DNA of 30,675 nucleotides. Origin: JABMMZ01 sp044368575. GTDB taxonomy: Bacteria; Bacteroidota; Bacteroidia; NS11-12g; UBA955. The stretch is from positions 1-30,675 of the forward strand of contig JBIPPH010000024.1 in assembly GCA_044368575.1 (NCBI GenBank), written 5' to 3'. Of this stretch, positions 16,964 to 24,208 are shown in pieces (the stretch's first letter is position 1; every line of letters starts with the position of its first letter). The notes under the pieces were generated by a model. It was given only the letters and a program-made list of their open reading frames with translations, ran no database searches and was not told the DNA's origin. The translations under genes and the position numbers were made by a program.

Positions 16964-17602
16964 ATGATTGCGCAAAACATATCTAAGATACAATCTGAAA
17001 TAGGCCCAGCAGTTCAATTGGTGGTAGTGTCAAAATACCGAAACATTGAAGACATTAAACAAGCCTATGCAGCCGGTCAAAGACATTTTGCTGAAAACCG
17101 TGTGCAAGCTTTACTCGAGCGAAAAGCGGCATTACCTAATGATATTCATTGGCATTTAATTGGTCATTTGCAAAGCAATAAAGTTAAACACATTGCTGAA
17201 TTTATTCATTGTATCCAAAGTGTTGACTCTAAGGAACTCTTGTCAGAAATAGACAAACAAGCCAGTAAACACAACCGTATAATCGATTGTTTATTGCAGC
17301 TATTCATAGCTCAAGAAGAGACAAAATTTGGAATGGATGCTGATGAATGCAAAGCTATTTTGCAAGCTAAACAAGCGGGTGCTTGGCCCCATGTCAATAT
17401 AATTGGCCTAATGGGGATGGCCAGTTTAACCACCAATGCCGAACAAATTAGATCTGAATTTTCATCTTTGAAATCACTTTATGATGAACTAAAAGAGATG
17501 CATGGATTGAGTGTTTTGTCAATGGGAATGAGCAGTGATTACGCCATTGCGGTTGCTGCTGGTAGTAATTTAATCAGGGTAGGTAGCAAAGTATTTGAAT
17601 AG
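16964..17602 (+). CDS. yggS: YggS/PROSC family pyridoxal-phosphate homeostasis protein
   Basis: 212-residue single-domain alanine-racemase-like TIM-barrel protein that binds PLP and balances the cytoplasmic vitamin B6 pool; no enzymatic activity is established. The PLP Lys is K24 in VVVSKYR. Family segments are FAENRVQ, WHLIGHLQSNK, QSVDS, the FGMD segment, GLMGMAS and, at the end, LSMGMSSDYAIAVAAGSNLIRVGSKVF, the phosphate-binding region. The start is ATG 16964, giving a normal N-terminus. It is convergent with the MacB-type permease, with only 2 bases between the stop codons. It appears to be a single-gene transcript. Confidence 0.93.
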   Translation: MIAQNISKIQSEIGPAVQLVVVSKYRNIEDIKQAYAAGQRHFAENRVQALLERKAALPNDIHWHLIGHLQSNKVKHIAEFIHCIQSVDSKELLSEIDKQASKHNRIIDCLLQLFIAQEETKFGMDADECKAILQAKQAGAWPHVNIIGLMGMASLTTNAEQIRSEFSSLKSLYDELKEMHGLSVLSMGMSSDYAIAVAAGSNLIRVGSKVFE

Positions 17603-17604
17603 TA

Positions 17605-18864
17605 TTATTCGTAACGCAAGGCTTCTGTTGGGGCCAATTTTGCAGCTTTTGAGGCAGGTAACAAACCAGCCACTATTCCAACTACAAAACAAACAACAAC
17701 GGCTAATATGATCCATGGCCAAGGCATAATAAAGCCTGATTTCATAACCATAGACACTAAATTGCCTAAAAGTATGCCTAATAATATGCCGCCCAATCCA
17801 CCAATTTGGCAAATAACGGCAGCTTCTGTTAAGAACTGAGTCTTGATCATTTGTGGGGTTGCGCCCAAGGCTTTTCTAGTGCCAATCTCTTTGGTCCTTT
17901 CAGTGACACTTACCAACATAATATTCATTAAGCCGATAGCTGCACCTATTAAAGTGATTATGGCAATCAGTGTGGCCGCAATTTTTATGGAGGCTAAATT
18001 GTCTTTCAATTTGGCTGTAATGGAATCACTTCTAACAACACTAAAGTTGTCTTCTGCACCAATGCTCAATTGACGTATGCTTCTGAAAACAGAATAGGCT
18101 TCGTAAACCGCCAGATCCAAAGTTTTAATGGAGCTTACTGCTACGGAAATATTGAAACTGTTGTTGGAATTCAGGTATTGTCCTTTGGCTTCGGTTACTG
18201 TAATGTAAGCCATACGGTCTTCTCCGCCCATGCCCATACTCATGCTGCTGCCTTTGCTTTTTAAAATACCAATGACCTCGTATTGAGCTGTGCCAAATTG
18301 CACTTTTTTGCCAACAGCATCCACTTTATTGAATAGGGTTTCAGCAATGTCTTTACCAATTATGATGCTTTTGCAGCCTGTGTTGGCCTCGTTGCTAGTA
18401 TAGTTTCTTCCAAAACTTAACTCTGTTCCCGTAACGGATAAATAGTTTTCGTCAATGGCCAAGACCCTAATGTTAGGATTGGTTTTTTCAGAGCCATGTT
18501 TGAAGGTTGCATTCATTGAAATGTTGGTGCTCAATGCTACCACCGCAGGAATTTCAAAACGTTGTTTAAATTGTTGTGCTTGTGCAAATGTAATGGGCAC
18601 ATATTCCACCCGTTTTTCTCGACCACCTCCAAAACGAATTACACCATCTCGGTTGCGAATGTTAAACGTGTTACTACCCATTTTTTGAAAAGTGTTACTA
18701 AGGCCCGCTTCAATGCCATCAACAGCTGTAAGCATGCCTACCAAGGCAGCAATTCCAATCGTAATGATCAGGCAAGTAATTACTGTTCTTAATTTATTGT
18801 CTTTGATCGACTCAAGTGCAATCTTTATGTTTTGGGTTGTTGTCAATGCTCTGCAAAATACCAA
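17605..18864 (-). CDS. MacB-type ABC transporter permease
   Basis: 419-residue inner-membrane permease of the MacB/YknZ kind: TM1 at about residues 27-48, a periplasmic MacB-like core domain, then three TM segments in the last third (about 290-315, 340-365, 380-405). The hallmark is VTERTKEIGTRKALGATPQMI, followed by a Gly-rich TM (GGLGGILLGILLGNLV) and the ending LLPASKAAKLAPTEALRYE. No ATG lies near the natural N-terminus. A TTG at 18864 gives a full-length start and another TTG at 18846 is possible. No ATPase or adaptor gene is adjacent, so partners are elsewhere. Substrate is unknown. Confidence 0.85.
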   Translation of the reverse strand: MVFCRALTTTQNIKIALESIKDNKLRTVITCLIITIGIAALVGMLTAVDGIEAGLSNTFQKMGSNTFNIRNRDGVIRFGGGREKRVEYVPITFAQAQQFKQRFEIPAVVALSTNISMNATFKHGSEKTNPNIRVLAIDENYLSVTGTELSFGRNYTSNEANTGCKSIIIGKDIAETLFNKVDAVGKKVQFGTAQYEVIGILKSKGSSMSMGMGGEDRMAYITVTEAKGQYLNSNNSFNISVAVSSIKTLDLAVYEAYSVFRSIRQLSIGAEDNFSVVRSDSITAKLKDNLASIKIAATLIAIITLIGAAIGLMNIMLVSVTERTKEIGTRKALGATPQMIKTQFLTEAAVICQIGGLGGILLGILLGNLVSMVMKSGFIMPWPWIILAVVVCFVVGIVAGLLPASKAAKLAPTEALRYE

Positions 18865-18940
18865 TAAACTTTCAATAACTAAGCCTTATCTTCTATTAAT
18901 TCATTGATTATTAAGACCAAAATAATTTTGTTTGAGTCTG

Positions 18941-18970
18941 CTTGTTTAAAAGTAATTTTTAATACATTTG
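18941..18970 (+). promoter_or_regulatory. Promoter of the membrane protein-mutase operon
   Basis: CTTG (18941-18944), 18 bases, then TACATTTG (18963-18970): perfect -7 box and acceptable -33 TTG. The ATG follows at 18996, giving a leader of about 20 bases. Confidence 0.65.
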
Positions 18971-18995
18971 CAATTCTCAAAATTGCATTGCCAAA

Positions 18996-19529
18996 ATGGA
19001 TCCACTTATTCATGACGTTTTAGAAATTCTAAAGTTTATCATTCCTGCATTGATCGTGCTTGCTGTATGTTATGTGATCATCAATAAGGTGATGGAAGAT
19101 CATTCTAATAGAATGCAATTGGAAATCAGAAAACAAAATGCTAGCATGTTAACACCGCTTAAATTGCAAGCATATGAACGTATGATTTTGTTTTTAGAGC
19201 GCATCAGTCCTCAATCTTTAATCAATAACTACAATGATGGCACTAATACTGCAAGAGGTTTAAAACACTTAATGGAGTCTTCAGTGAATCAAGAATTCAT
19301 GCACAATTTGTCTCAACAAATTTATATTAGTAATCAAGCATGGAACATCATTAAAGTGGTTAAAGAAGAGGTTATTCAGTTAGTGCATGAAACATACGAA
19401 CACTTGCCATCTGATGCCAGTGGTGTTGATTTATCAAAAGCCATCATTGATAGAATGATTGCTGATAATGCCATTCCAACTTCAAAAGCCATTGATTTTT
19501 TGAAGGCCGAAATCAATTTATATTTTTAA
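18996..19529 (+). CDS. Conserved-looking small membrane-anchored protein, function unknown
   Basis: 177 residues. One N-terminal membrane helix (about 12-33, FIIPALIVLAVCYVIINKVM) is followed by a soluble, mostly helical cytoplasmic-type domain that opens with a charged stretch (NRMQLEIRKQNASMLTPLKL) and contains QAYERMILFLERISP. I recall uncharacterised proteins of this kind from Bacteroidota, but I cannot assign a function. It is the first gene of a two-gene transcript: the mutase ATG follows 19 bases after its stop. A role connected to the mutase is possible but rests only on position. Confidence 0.72.
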   Translation: MDPLIHDVLEILKFIIPALIVLAVCYVIINKVMEDHSNRMQLEIRKQNASMLTPLKLQAYERMILFLERISPQSLINNYNDGTNTARGLKHLMESSVNQEFMHNLSQQIYISNQAWNIIKVVKEEVIQLVHETYEHLPSDASGVDLSKAIIDRMIADNAIPTSKAIDFLKAEINLYF

Positions 19530-19548
19530 TCCACCTTTGATCTAGCCA

Positions 19549-21093
19549 ATGGAAAAACAGATCAAAAATGATAGTGGTATTGAGATTCAACCGCAGTATG
19601 CGCAGTTGAATGCTGAGTTAGCTGGTCAATTCCCTTTCACTAGAGGGATTCGTCCTGATATGTATAGATCTAAGCTATGGACTATGCGTCAATACGCAGG
19701 TTTTTCCACAGCAGAAGAATCTAACAAACGCTACCATTATTTATTAAAACAAGGCACTATGGGTTTGTCTGTTGCATTTGATTTGCCGACGCAAATTGGA
19801 TACGATAGTGACCATGCTTATGCAGAAGGAGAGGTTGGTAAAGTGGGTGTAGCCATTGATTCATTAAAAGACATTGAAGTCTTGTTTAATGGGATTCAAT
19901 TGCAAGACATCACTACCAGCATGACCATCAATTCAACTGCGTCTACCTTGTTAGCGATGTATATAGCATTGGCGAAAAAACAAGGTGCTGATTTGCAAAA
20001 AATATCAGGTACCATTCAGAATGATATATTAAAAGAATACGCGGCAAGAGGGACTTATATTTATCCGCCTAAGCCAAGTATGCGACTCATTACAGATATT
20101 TTTGAATACTGTAGTCAAGAGGTACCAAAATGGAATACCATTTCCATTTCTGGGTATCATATTAGAGAAGCCGGTAGCACAGCTGCCCAAGAATTGGCCT
20201 TTACTTTAGCCAATGGTAAAGCCTATATTTTGGCAGCCCAAAACAAAGGGTTAGACATCAATGTGTTTGCAAAGCGCTTATCGTTTTTCTTTAATGCGCA
20301 CAATGATATGTTTGAGGAAGTGGCAAAATTTAGAGCGGCAAGACGCATGTGGGCTAATATCACTAAGTCTTTAGGAGCAACTGATCCACAAGCACAAATG
20401 TTGCGTTTCCATACTCAAACAGGAGGCTCTACCTTAACAGCTCAACAAGCTGATAACAATATTATACGTGTTACTTTACAAGCATTGTCTGCTGTTTTAG
20501 GGGGCACACAAAGTTTACATACCAATGGCTTTGATGAAGCTTTAAGTTTGCCTACAGAATCTGCTGCCAGATTAGCCCTCAGAACGCAACAAGTTATTGG
20601 TTTTGAAAGTGGGGTTACACATACTGTTGACCCATTGGGAGGTAGTTACTATGTGGAGGCACTAACCAATGAAATCGAACAATTGGCTTACCAATACATC
20701 AATATTATTGATGCCATGGGAGGAAGTGTTGAAGCCATTGAGCAAGGTTACATGCAAAATGAAATTGCTAAAAGCGCTTATGCTTATCAAAAACAAATTG
20801 AACAAGGTGAAAAAACCATTATTGGTGTGAATAAGTTTGTTCAAGCAGAATCTAATAACACTGCATTGTTGAAAATTGATGATTCCATCCGAAAAGTTCA
20901 AGTTGAAAAACTTCAGCAATTAAAAAATGAACGTGATGGGGCTATGGTAGCTCAACATTTAGAAGCCTTATCAACAGCTGCGAAATCAGATGTGAATTTA
21001 ATGCCTCACATATTAAATGCTGTTGAATCTTATGCCACATTAGGCGAAATTGCCGACGTTTTGCGCAACGTTTTTGGTGAGTACAAAGGCTAG
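19549..21093 (+). CDS. Methylmalonyl-CoA mutase, catalytic (TIM-barrel) subunit without B12 domain
   Basis: Catalyses the succinyl-CoA/(R)-methylmalonyl-CoA rearrangement. The 514-residue protein contains only the alpha/beta-barrel domain and ends at VFGEYKG, where full-length mutases continue into the cobalamin-binding domain. Residues that select methylmalonyl-CoA are present: Tyr49 in RQYAGF and Arg167 in ARGTYIYPP (Tyr89 and Arg207 in the Propionibacterium enzyme). The active-site His204 in ISGYH is also present. Isobutyryl-CoA mutases usually differ at the Tyr/Arg pair. A separate B12-binding subunit (DxHxxG protein) must be encoded elsewhere. It lies downstream of a small membrane-protein gene and ends at a clear terminator. 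Confidence 0.88.
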   Translation: MEKQIKNDSGIEIQPQYAQLNAELAGQFPFTRGIRPDMYRSKLWTMRQYAGFSTAEESNKRYHYLLKQGTMGLSVAFDLPTQIGYDSDHAYAEGEVGKVGVAIDSLKDIEVLFNGIQLQDITTSMTINSTASTLLAMYIALAKKQGADLQKISGTIQNDILKEYAARGTYIYPPKPSMRLITDIFEYCSQEVPKWNTISISGYHIREAGSTAAQELAFTLANGKAYILAAQNKGLDINVFAKRLSFFFNAHNDMFEEVAKFRAARRMWANITKSLGATDPQAQMLRFHTQTGGSTLTAQQADNNIIRVTLQALSAVLGGTQSLHTNGFDEALSLPTESAARLALRTQQVIGFESGVTHTVDPLGGSYYVEALTNEIEQLAYQYINIIDAMGGSVEAIEQGYMQNEIAKSAYAYQKQIEQGEKTIIGVNKFVQAESNNTALLKIDDSIRKVQVEKLQQLKNERDGAMVAQHLEALSTAAKSDVNLMPHILNAVESYATLGEIADVLRNVFGEYKG

Positions 21094-21106
21094 TTGAATT
21101 CTTTTG

Positions 21107-21144
21107 AAAAAGTCTTGTTTCAACAATTATATAAGACTTTTTTT
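21107..21144 (+). terminator. Intrinsic terminator after the mutase gene
   Basis: AAAAAGTCTT (21107-21116) pairs perfectly with AAGACTTTTT (21133-21142) around a 16-base loop, and the T-run continues to 21144. It ends the mutase transcript and separates it from dnaA. Confidence 0.75.
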
Positions 21145-21187
21145 ATGCAGTATTACTTCATCGTAAATTGGCATCTGAAATCACTAC

Positions 21188-21246
21188 AAAAAATCGAAAA
21201 AAAACTTAAAAAACAATTCAAAAAAATTTTTTTAGTAACTTTTTTT
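21188..21246. promoter_or_regulatory. Phased A-tracts (predicted curved DNA) upstream of dnaA
   Basis: A-tracts at 21188-21193, 21197-21204 and 21208-21213 have centres exactly 10 bp apart. They are followed by an A7T7 block (21220-21233) and a T7 tract (21240-21246). Such helically phased A-tracts bend DNA. The segment is in the 223-base gap before dnaA. No 9-mer close to the standard DnaA box TTATCCACA was found in this gap or in the one after dnaA, so calling it an origin is not supported. An upstream promoter element or a protein-binding bend are alternatives. Confidence 0.55.
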
Positions 21247-21316
21247 GAACTTAATTTCAGAACTGAATTCAAAAACCTACACAATTTTATAAACTACTGA
21301 AAAACAACGACTTATA

Positions 21317-22765
21317 ATGAGCATGAGTGGACAACAATTTAACGCAGAATCTGTTTGGGCGAATTGCCTAAAAATCATCAAAGACAATTTGAATCCCCAA
21401 AGTTTTAAAACATGGTTTGATCCAATCAGAGCTGTTAAATTAGATAATAAAGTTTTAACCATTCAAGTGCCTAGTCAGTTTTTTTATGAATGGTTAGAAG
21501 AACACTATGTAACCTTATTGCAAAAAACACTTAAACAGGTTTTAGGTGTTGGTGCCAAATTAGAATACAACATCATTGTTGAGAACAGCACTCCAAGTAA
21601 CGGCCCATACACAATCAATGTGCCAACTGGTAGCAGTAAGAAACCAGTTACCAATGAAGTGAATCTGCCATTGAATGTTACTAACAACATCAAGAATCCA
21701 TTCATCATACCTGGTTTAAGAAAAATTCCAATTGATTCCCAGTTAAATCCAAAATACACATTTGACAATTTTATTGAAGGAGAGTGTAACAGATTGGCTA
21801 GGGGAGCAGGTTGGGCTGTAGCGCACAACCCTGGAGGAACAGCCTACAATCCTCTAATGGTTTTTGGTGGAGTAGGTTTAGGTAAGACCCACTTAGTGCA
21901 TGCCATCGGTAACATGATCAAACAGGTTAACAAAAACAAAACTGTTATTTATGTTTCTGCGGAAAAATTCATCAATCAATTTGTTGAATCAGTTAAAGCG
22001 AATAACCAAAATGATTTCACAAACTTCTATCAAAGTTTAGATGTTTTAATCATTGATGATATCCACCAATTGTCACAAAAAACAAGAACACAAGAGATCT
22101 TCTTTACCATCTTCAATCACTTACATCAAAATGGCAAACAAATCATTTTAACCAGTGATAAAGCACCTAAAGATATTAAAGATGTAGATGAAAGATTGTT
22201 GTCAAGATTCAAATGGGGCTTATCTGCAGATTTAAACATTCCAGATTTCGAAACCCGTATCGCTATTTTAGAAAATAAAGCTTACGAAAGTGGTGTGTCA
22301 TTGCACAGAGAAGTGGTTGAATACATTGCGCACAATGTCGATAACAACATCAGAGAAATCGAAGGGGCATTGATCTCATTATTGGCTCAAAGTTCACTTA
22401 ATCGCAAAGAGATTGATTTGGATTTAGCCAAGCAAATGATGAAGAACTTTGTTAAAAATGCTACAAGAGAAATCAGCATCGATTACATCCAAAAATTGGT
22501 TTGTGATTTCTACAATGTTAGTGTTGATAGCGTCAAGTCTAAAACACGTAAAAGAGAGATTGTACAAGCCAGACAAATCGCTATGTATTTTGCGAAAGAT
22601 TTAACCAAAGCTTCTTTGAAAAACATCGGTACTCACTTTGGCAACCGTGACCACTCTACAGTGATTCATGCTTGTCAAACGGTTAACGACTTAATTGATA
22701 CCGACAAAAAGTTCCGCCACGATGTTGAAGAATTGAATAAGCGTATAAGAATTAACACTTACTAA
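21317..22765 (+). CDS. dnaA: Chromosomal replication initiator protein DnaA
   Basis: 482-residue AAA+ initiator that binds DnaA boxes at oriC and opens the duplex; it also acts as a transcription factor. Domain I is about residues 1-85 (SVWANCLKIIKDNLNPQSFKTW), domain II is a linker to about 140, and the AAA+ domain has Walker A GGVGLGKT (184-191) and Walker B LDVLIIDDIH (Asp 247-248), plus the arginine-finger region DERLLSRFKWGL. Domain IV carries the DNA-binding signature GNRDHSTVIHA (442-452). A second ATG at 21323 is an alternative start. It is flanked by terminators on both sides, so it is a single-gene transcript. Confidence 0.97.
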   Translation: MSMSGQQFNAESVWANCLKIIKDNLNPQSFKTWFDPIRAVKLDNKVLTIQVPSQFFYEWLEEHYVTLLQKTLKQVLGVGAKLEYNIIVENSTPSNGPYTINVPTGSSKKPVTNEVNLPLNVTNNIKNPFIIPGLRKIPIDSQLNPKYTFDNFIEGECNRLARGAGWAVAHNPGGTAYNPLMVFGGVGLGKTHLVHAIGNMIKQVNKNKTVIYVSAEKFINQFVESVKANNQNDFTNFYQSLDVLIIDDIHQLSQKTRTQEIFFTIFNHLHQNGKQIILTSDKAPKDIKDVDERLLSRFKWGLSADLNIPDFETRIAILENKAYESGVSLHREVVEYIAHNVDNNIREIEGALISLLAQSSLNRKEIDLDLAKQMMKNFVKNATREISIDYIQKLVCDFYNVSVDSVKSKTRKREIVQARQIAMYFAKDLTKASLKNIGTHFGNRDHSTVIHACQTVNDLIDTDKKFRHDVEELNKRIRINTY

Positions 22766-22787
22766 TCAGTTATTTATAACAATTTTT

Positions 22788-22824
22788 AACCCTGGCTATT
22801 GTACCCAATATCCAGGGTTTTTTT
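22788..22824 (+). terminator. Intrinsic terminator after dnaA
   Basis: AACCCTGG (22788-22795) pairs with CCAGGGTT (22812-22819), with a 16-base loop, followed by Ts to 22824. It lies 22 bases past the dnaA stop. Confidence 0.8.
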
Positions 22825-22924
22825 ATGCCTTACTTTAGCGGGATTATTCAAACTTTTTAACTTGTAAAACGACACTTAAATCACTCAGCACCTGAGGCTT
22901 CAATTTTACCCAAGCTTAAAAAAA

Positions 22925-22956
22925 TTTGGAATATTGAATTAATGTGTACATATTTG
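22925..22956 (+). promoter_or_regulatory. Promoter of the porP-type gene
   Basis: TTTG (22925-22928), 20 bases, then CATATTTG (22949-22956), one mismatch from TAnnTTTG at the first base. It would yield a leader of about 25 bases to the ATG at 22986. Confidence 0.6.
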
Positions 22957-22985
22957 TAAAACCTACAGAAGCGAATAACCAGAAA

Positions 22986-24041
22986 ATGAAAAGAATTATA
23001 CTATCTCTATTTTGTGTGTCAATGCTTGCTATTAGCAATCCATTGAAGGCTCAACAAGATCCTTATACAACACATTATGCATTCAACAGAATGTTGTATA
23101 ATCCGGCCTTGGCAGGTTCAGGTAATAAGTTTTGCGTTTCAGCCTTGTCGCATTACCAATACCTTGGGTATGAGGATAGAACTTTAGAGTTTTACCCAGA
23201 TGCTCAAAACCCAAACCCTTCAGCTACAAAAAGCGTAGGTCCAAAGACTCAAATGTTCTCATTTTCAGCCCCTGTAACTCAATATGGAGGTCTTGGTATC
23301 GGTTTTATTAACGATAAACTTGGTTACGAATCTAGCACCCACATGAAGATAGATGCAGCTGGTATCATTCCATTAAGAAGCGGCGCTAAATTTTCTGTTG
23401 GTTTTGAAATGAACATGTTGCAAAAAGGATTAAATGGCACTAAACTTAAACCTTTGGCTCCAAACGATCCATCTATCCCAAGTTCTAATGTTACTGCCAC
23501 TCATAGCATTTTTGGTGCAGGCGCATATTACATGGATCCTATGGCCAATGCCATCAGTACCAGAAATTTATGGGTAGGTGCTTCAGTGTTAAATCTTAAC
23601 AATCCAACCTATACCTTTGGTAGCCCAGCGACTGTATACCACACTCCAGTTAAGCACTATTACGTAATGGGTGGTATTGATATCTTAAATTTCATGGGTA
23701 AGCCTGATTTGATTTTTCATCCTTCTGTGATGATCAAACACAACACGGTTACTCAGTTAGACTTAACCGCTTTAGTTGAATACCAACAAAAATTATGGGG
23801 TGGTGTAGCCTACAGAACCACTGCTGATGCCTTGTCAATCATGATGGGATACTCAGGTTTCAGAGGCCAATTAAACGGTCTAAGAATAGGTTATTCTTAC
23901 GACTTAACTATGACCAGAATTTTAACTGTGTCATCTGGTACTCATGAATTACAATTAAACTATTGTTTCGAGATCAAAATACCTACTCCTCCAAAAATTA
24001 ACATCGTTACCCCTCCATTCATGCACAGGGATTCTGATTAA
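22986..24041 (+). CDS. porP: PorP/SprF family type IX secretion outer-membrane protein
   Basis: 351-residue beta-barrel-type membrane protein of the PorP/SprF family. Family members in the type IX secretion system act at the outer membrane, and SprF is needed for delivery or attachment of the adhesin SprB. There is a signal peptide (MKRIILSLFCVSMLAISNP, cut after LKAQ). The family opening QDPYTTHYAFNRMLYNPALAGS is nearly diagnostic. GGLGIGFINDKLGYESS and alternating beta-strand segments follow, with a strand-like C-terminus (ELQLNYCFEIK). The start is the ATG at 22986, where the signal begins; an upstream start would overlap the promoter. The gene precedes gldKLMN, as in the porPKLMN cluster of Porphyromonas gingivalis, so it likely serves the same apparatus. 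Confidence 0.9.
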   Translation: MKRIILSLFCVSMLAISNPLKAQQDPYTTHYAFNRMLYNPALAGSGNKFCVSALSHYQYLGYEDRTLEFYPDAQNPNPSATKSVGPKTQMFSFSAPVTQYGGLGIGFINDKLGYESSTHMKIDAAGIIPLRSGAKFSVGFEMNMLQKGLNGTKLKPLAPNDPSIPSSNVTATHSIFGAGAYYMDPMANAISTRNLWVGASVLNLNNPTYTFGSPATVYHTPVKHYYVMGGIDILNFMGKPDLIFHPSVMIKHNTVTQLDLTALVEYQQKLWGGVAYRTTADALSIMMGYSGFRGQLNGLRIGYSYDLTMTRILTVSSGTHELQLNYCFEIKIPTPPKINIVTPPFMHRDSD

Positions 24042-24073
24042 TTTTTCACATTTTTTTCAAATTTTTCACTTTT
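24042..24073. repeat. 10-bp phased T-tracts after porP, upstream of the gldK promoter
   Basis: Directly after the porP stop come T-tracts at 24042-24046, 24051-24057, 24062-24066 and 24070-24073. The first three are centred at 24044, 24054 and 24064 (10 bp apart), with the shared unit ATTTTTCAC at 24041-24049 and 24061-24069. Such phasing predicts curved DNA. The gldK promoter lies about 50 bases downstream. No hairpin is seen, so it does not look like a terminator. Confidence 0.5.
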
Positions 24074-24119
24074 CAGGACAATAATCGATTCAAAAATTAC
24101 GTTGGTCTAAAATAAAGTT

Positions 24120-24150
24120 GTTGATTTTTAGACAAAAACGATTATTTTTG
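24120..24150 (+). promoter_or_regulatory. Promoter of the gldKLMN operon
   Basis: GTTG (24120-24123), 19 bases, then TATTTTTG (24143-24150), matching the Bacteroidota -33/-7 pattern. The leader to the gldK ATG would be about 53 bases and contains a five-unit CA repeat (24171-24180) and a second perfect -7 box, TATATTTG (24189-24196), which lacks a -33 partner. Confidence 0.65.
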
Positions 24151-24208
24151 CATAATTACGCATAGTATAACACACACACATAAACAATTATATTTGAGTT
24201 TTAAAACC

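Noticed and set aside
18865..18995. Shared divergent regulator site between the MacB-type permease and the membrane-protein gene
   Set aside because: Only the rightward promoter is convincing. No inverted repeat or leftward -33/-7 pair was found.
21094..21300. Possible 68-residue reading frame between the mutase gene and dnaA
   Set aside because: It starts with TTG right after the mutase stop, runs through the terminator and the A/T tracts, and its Lys/Phe-rich product reflects base composition rather than a protein family.
21145..22985. Replication origin at dnaA
   Set aside because: Neither flanking gap contains a recognisable DnaA box (TTATCCACA or a close variant). Only AT-richness and phased A-tracts support it, which is not enough.
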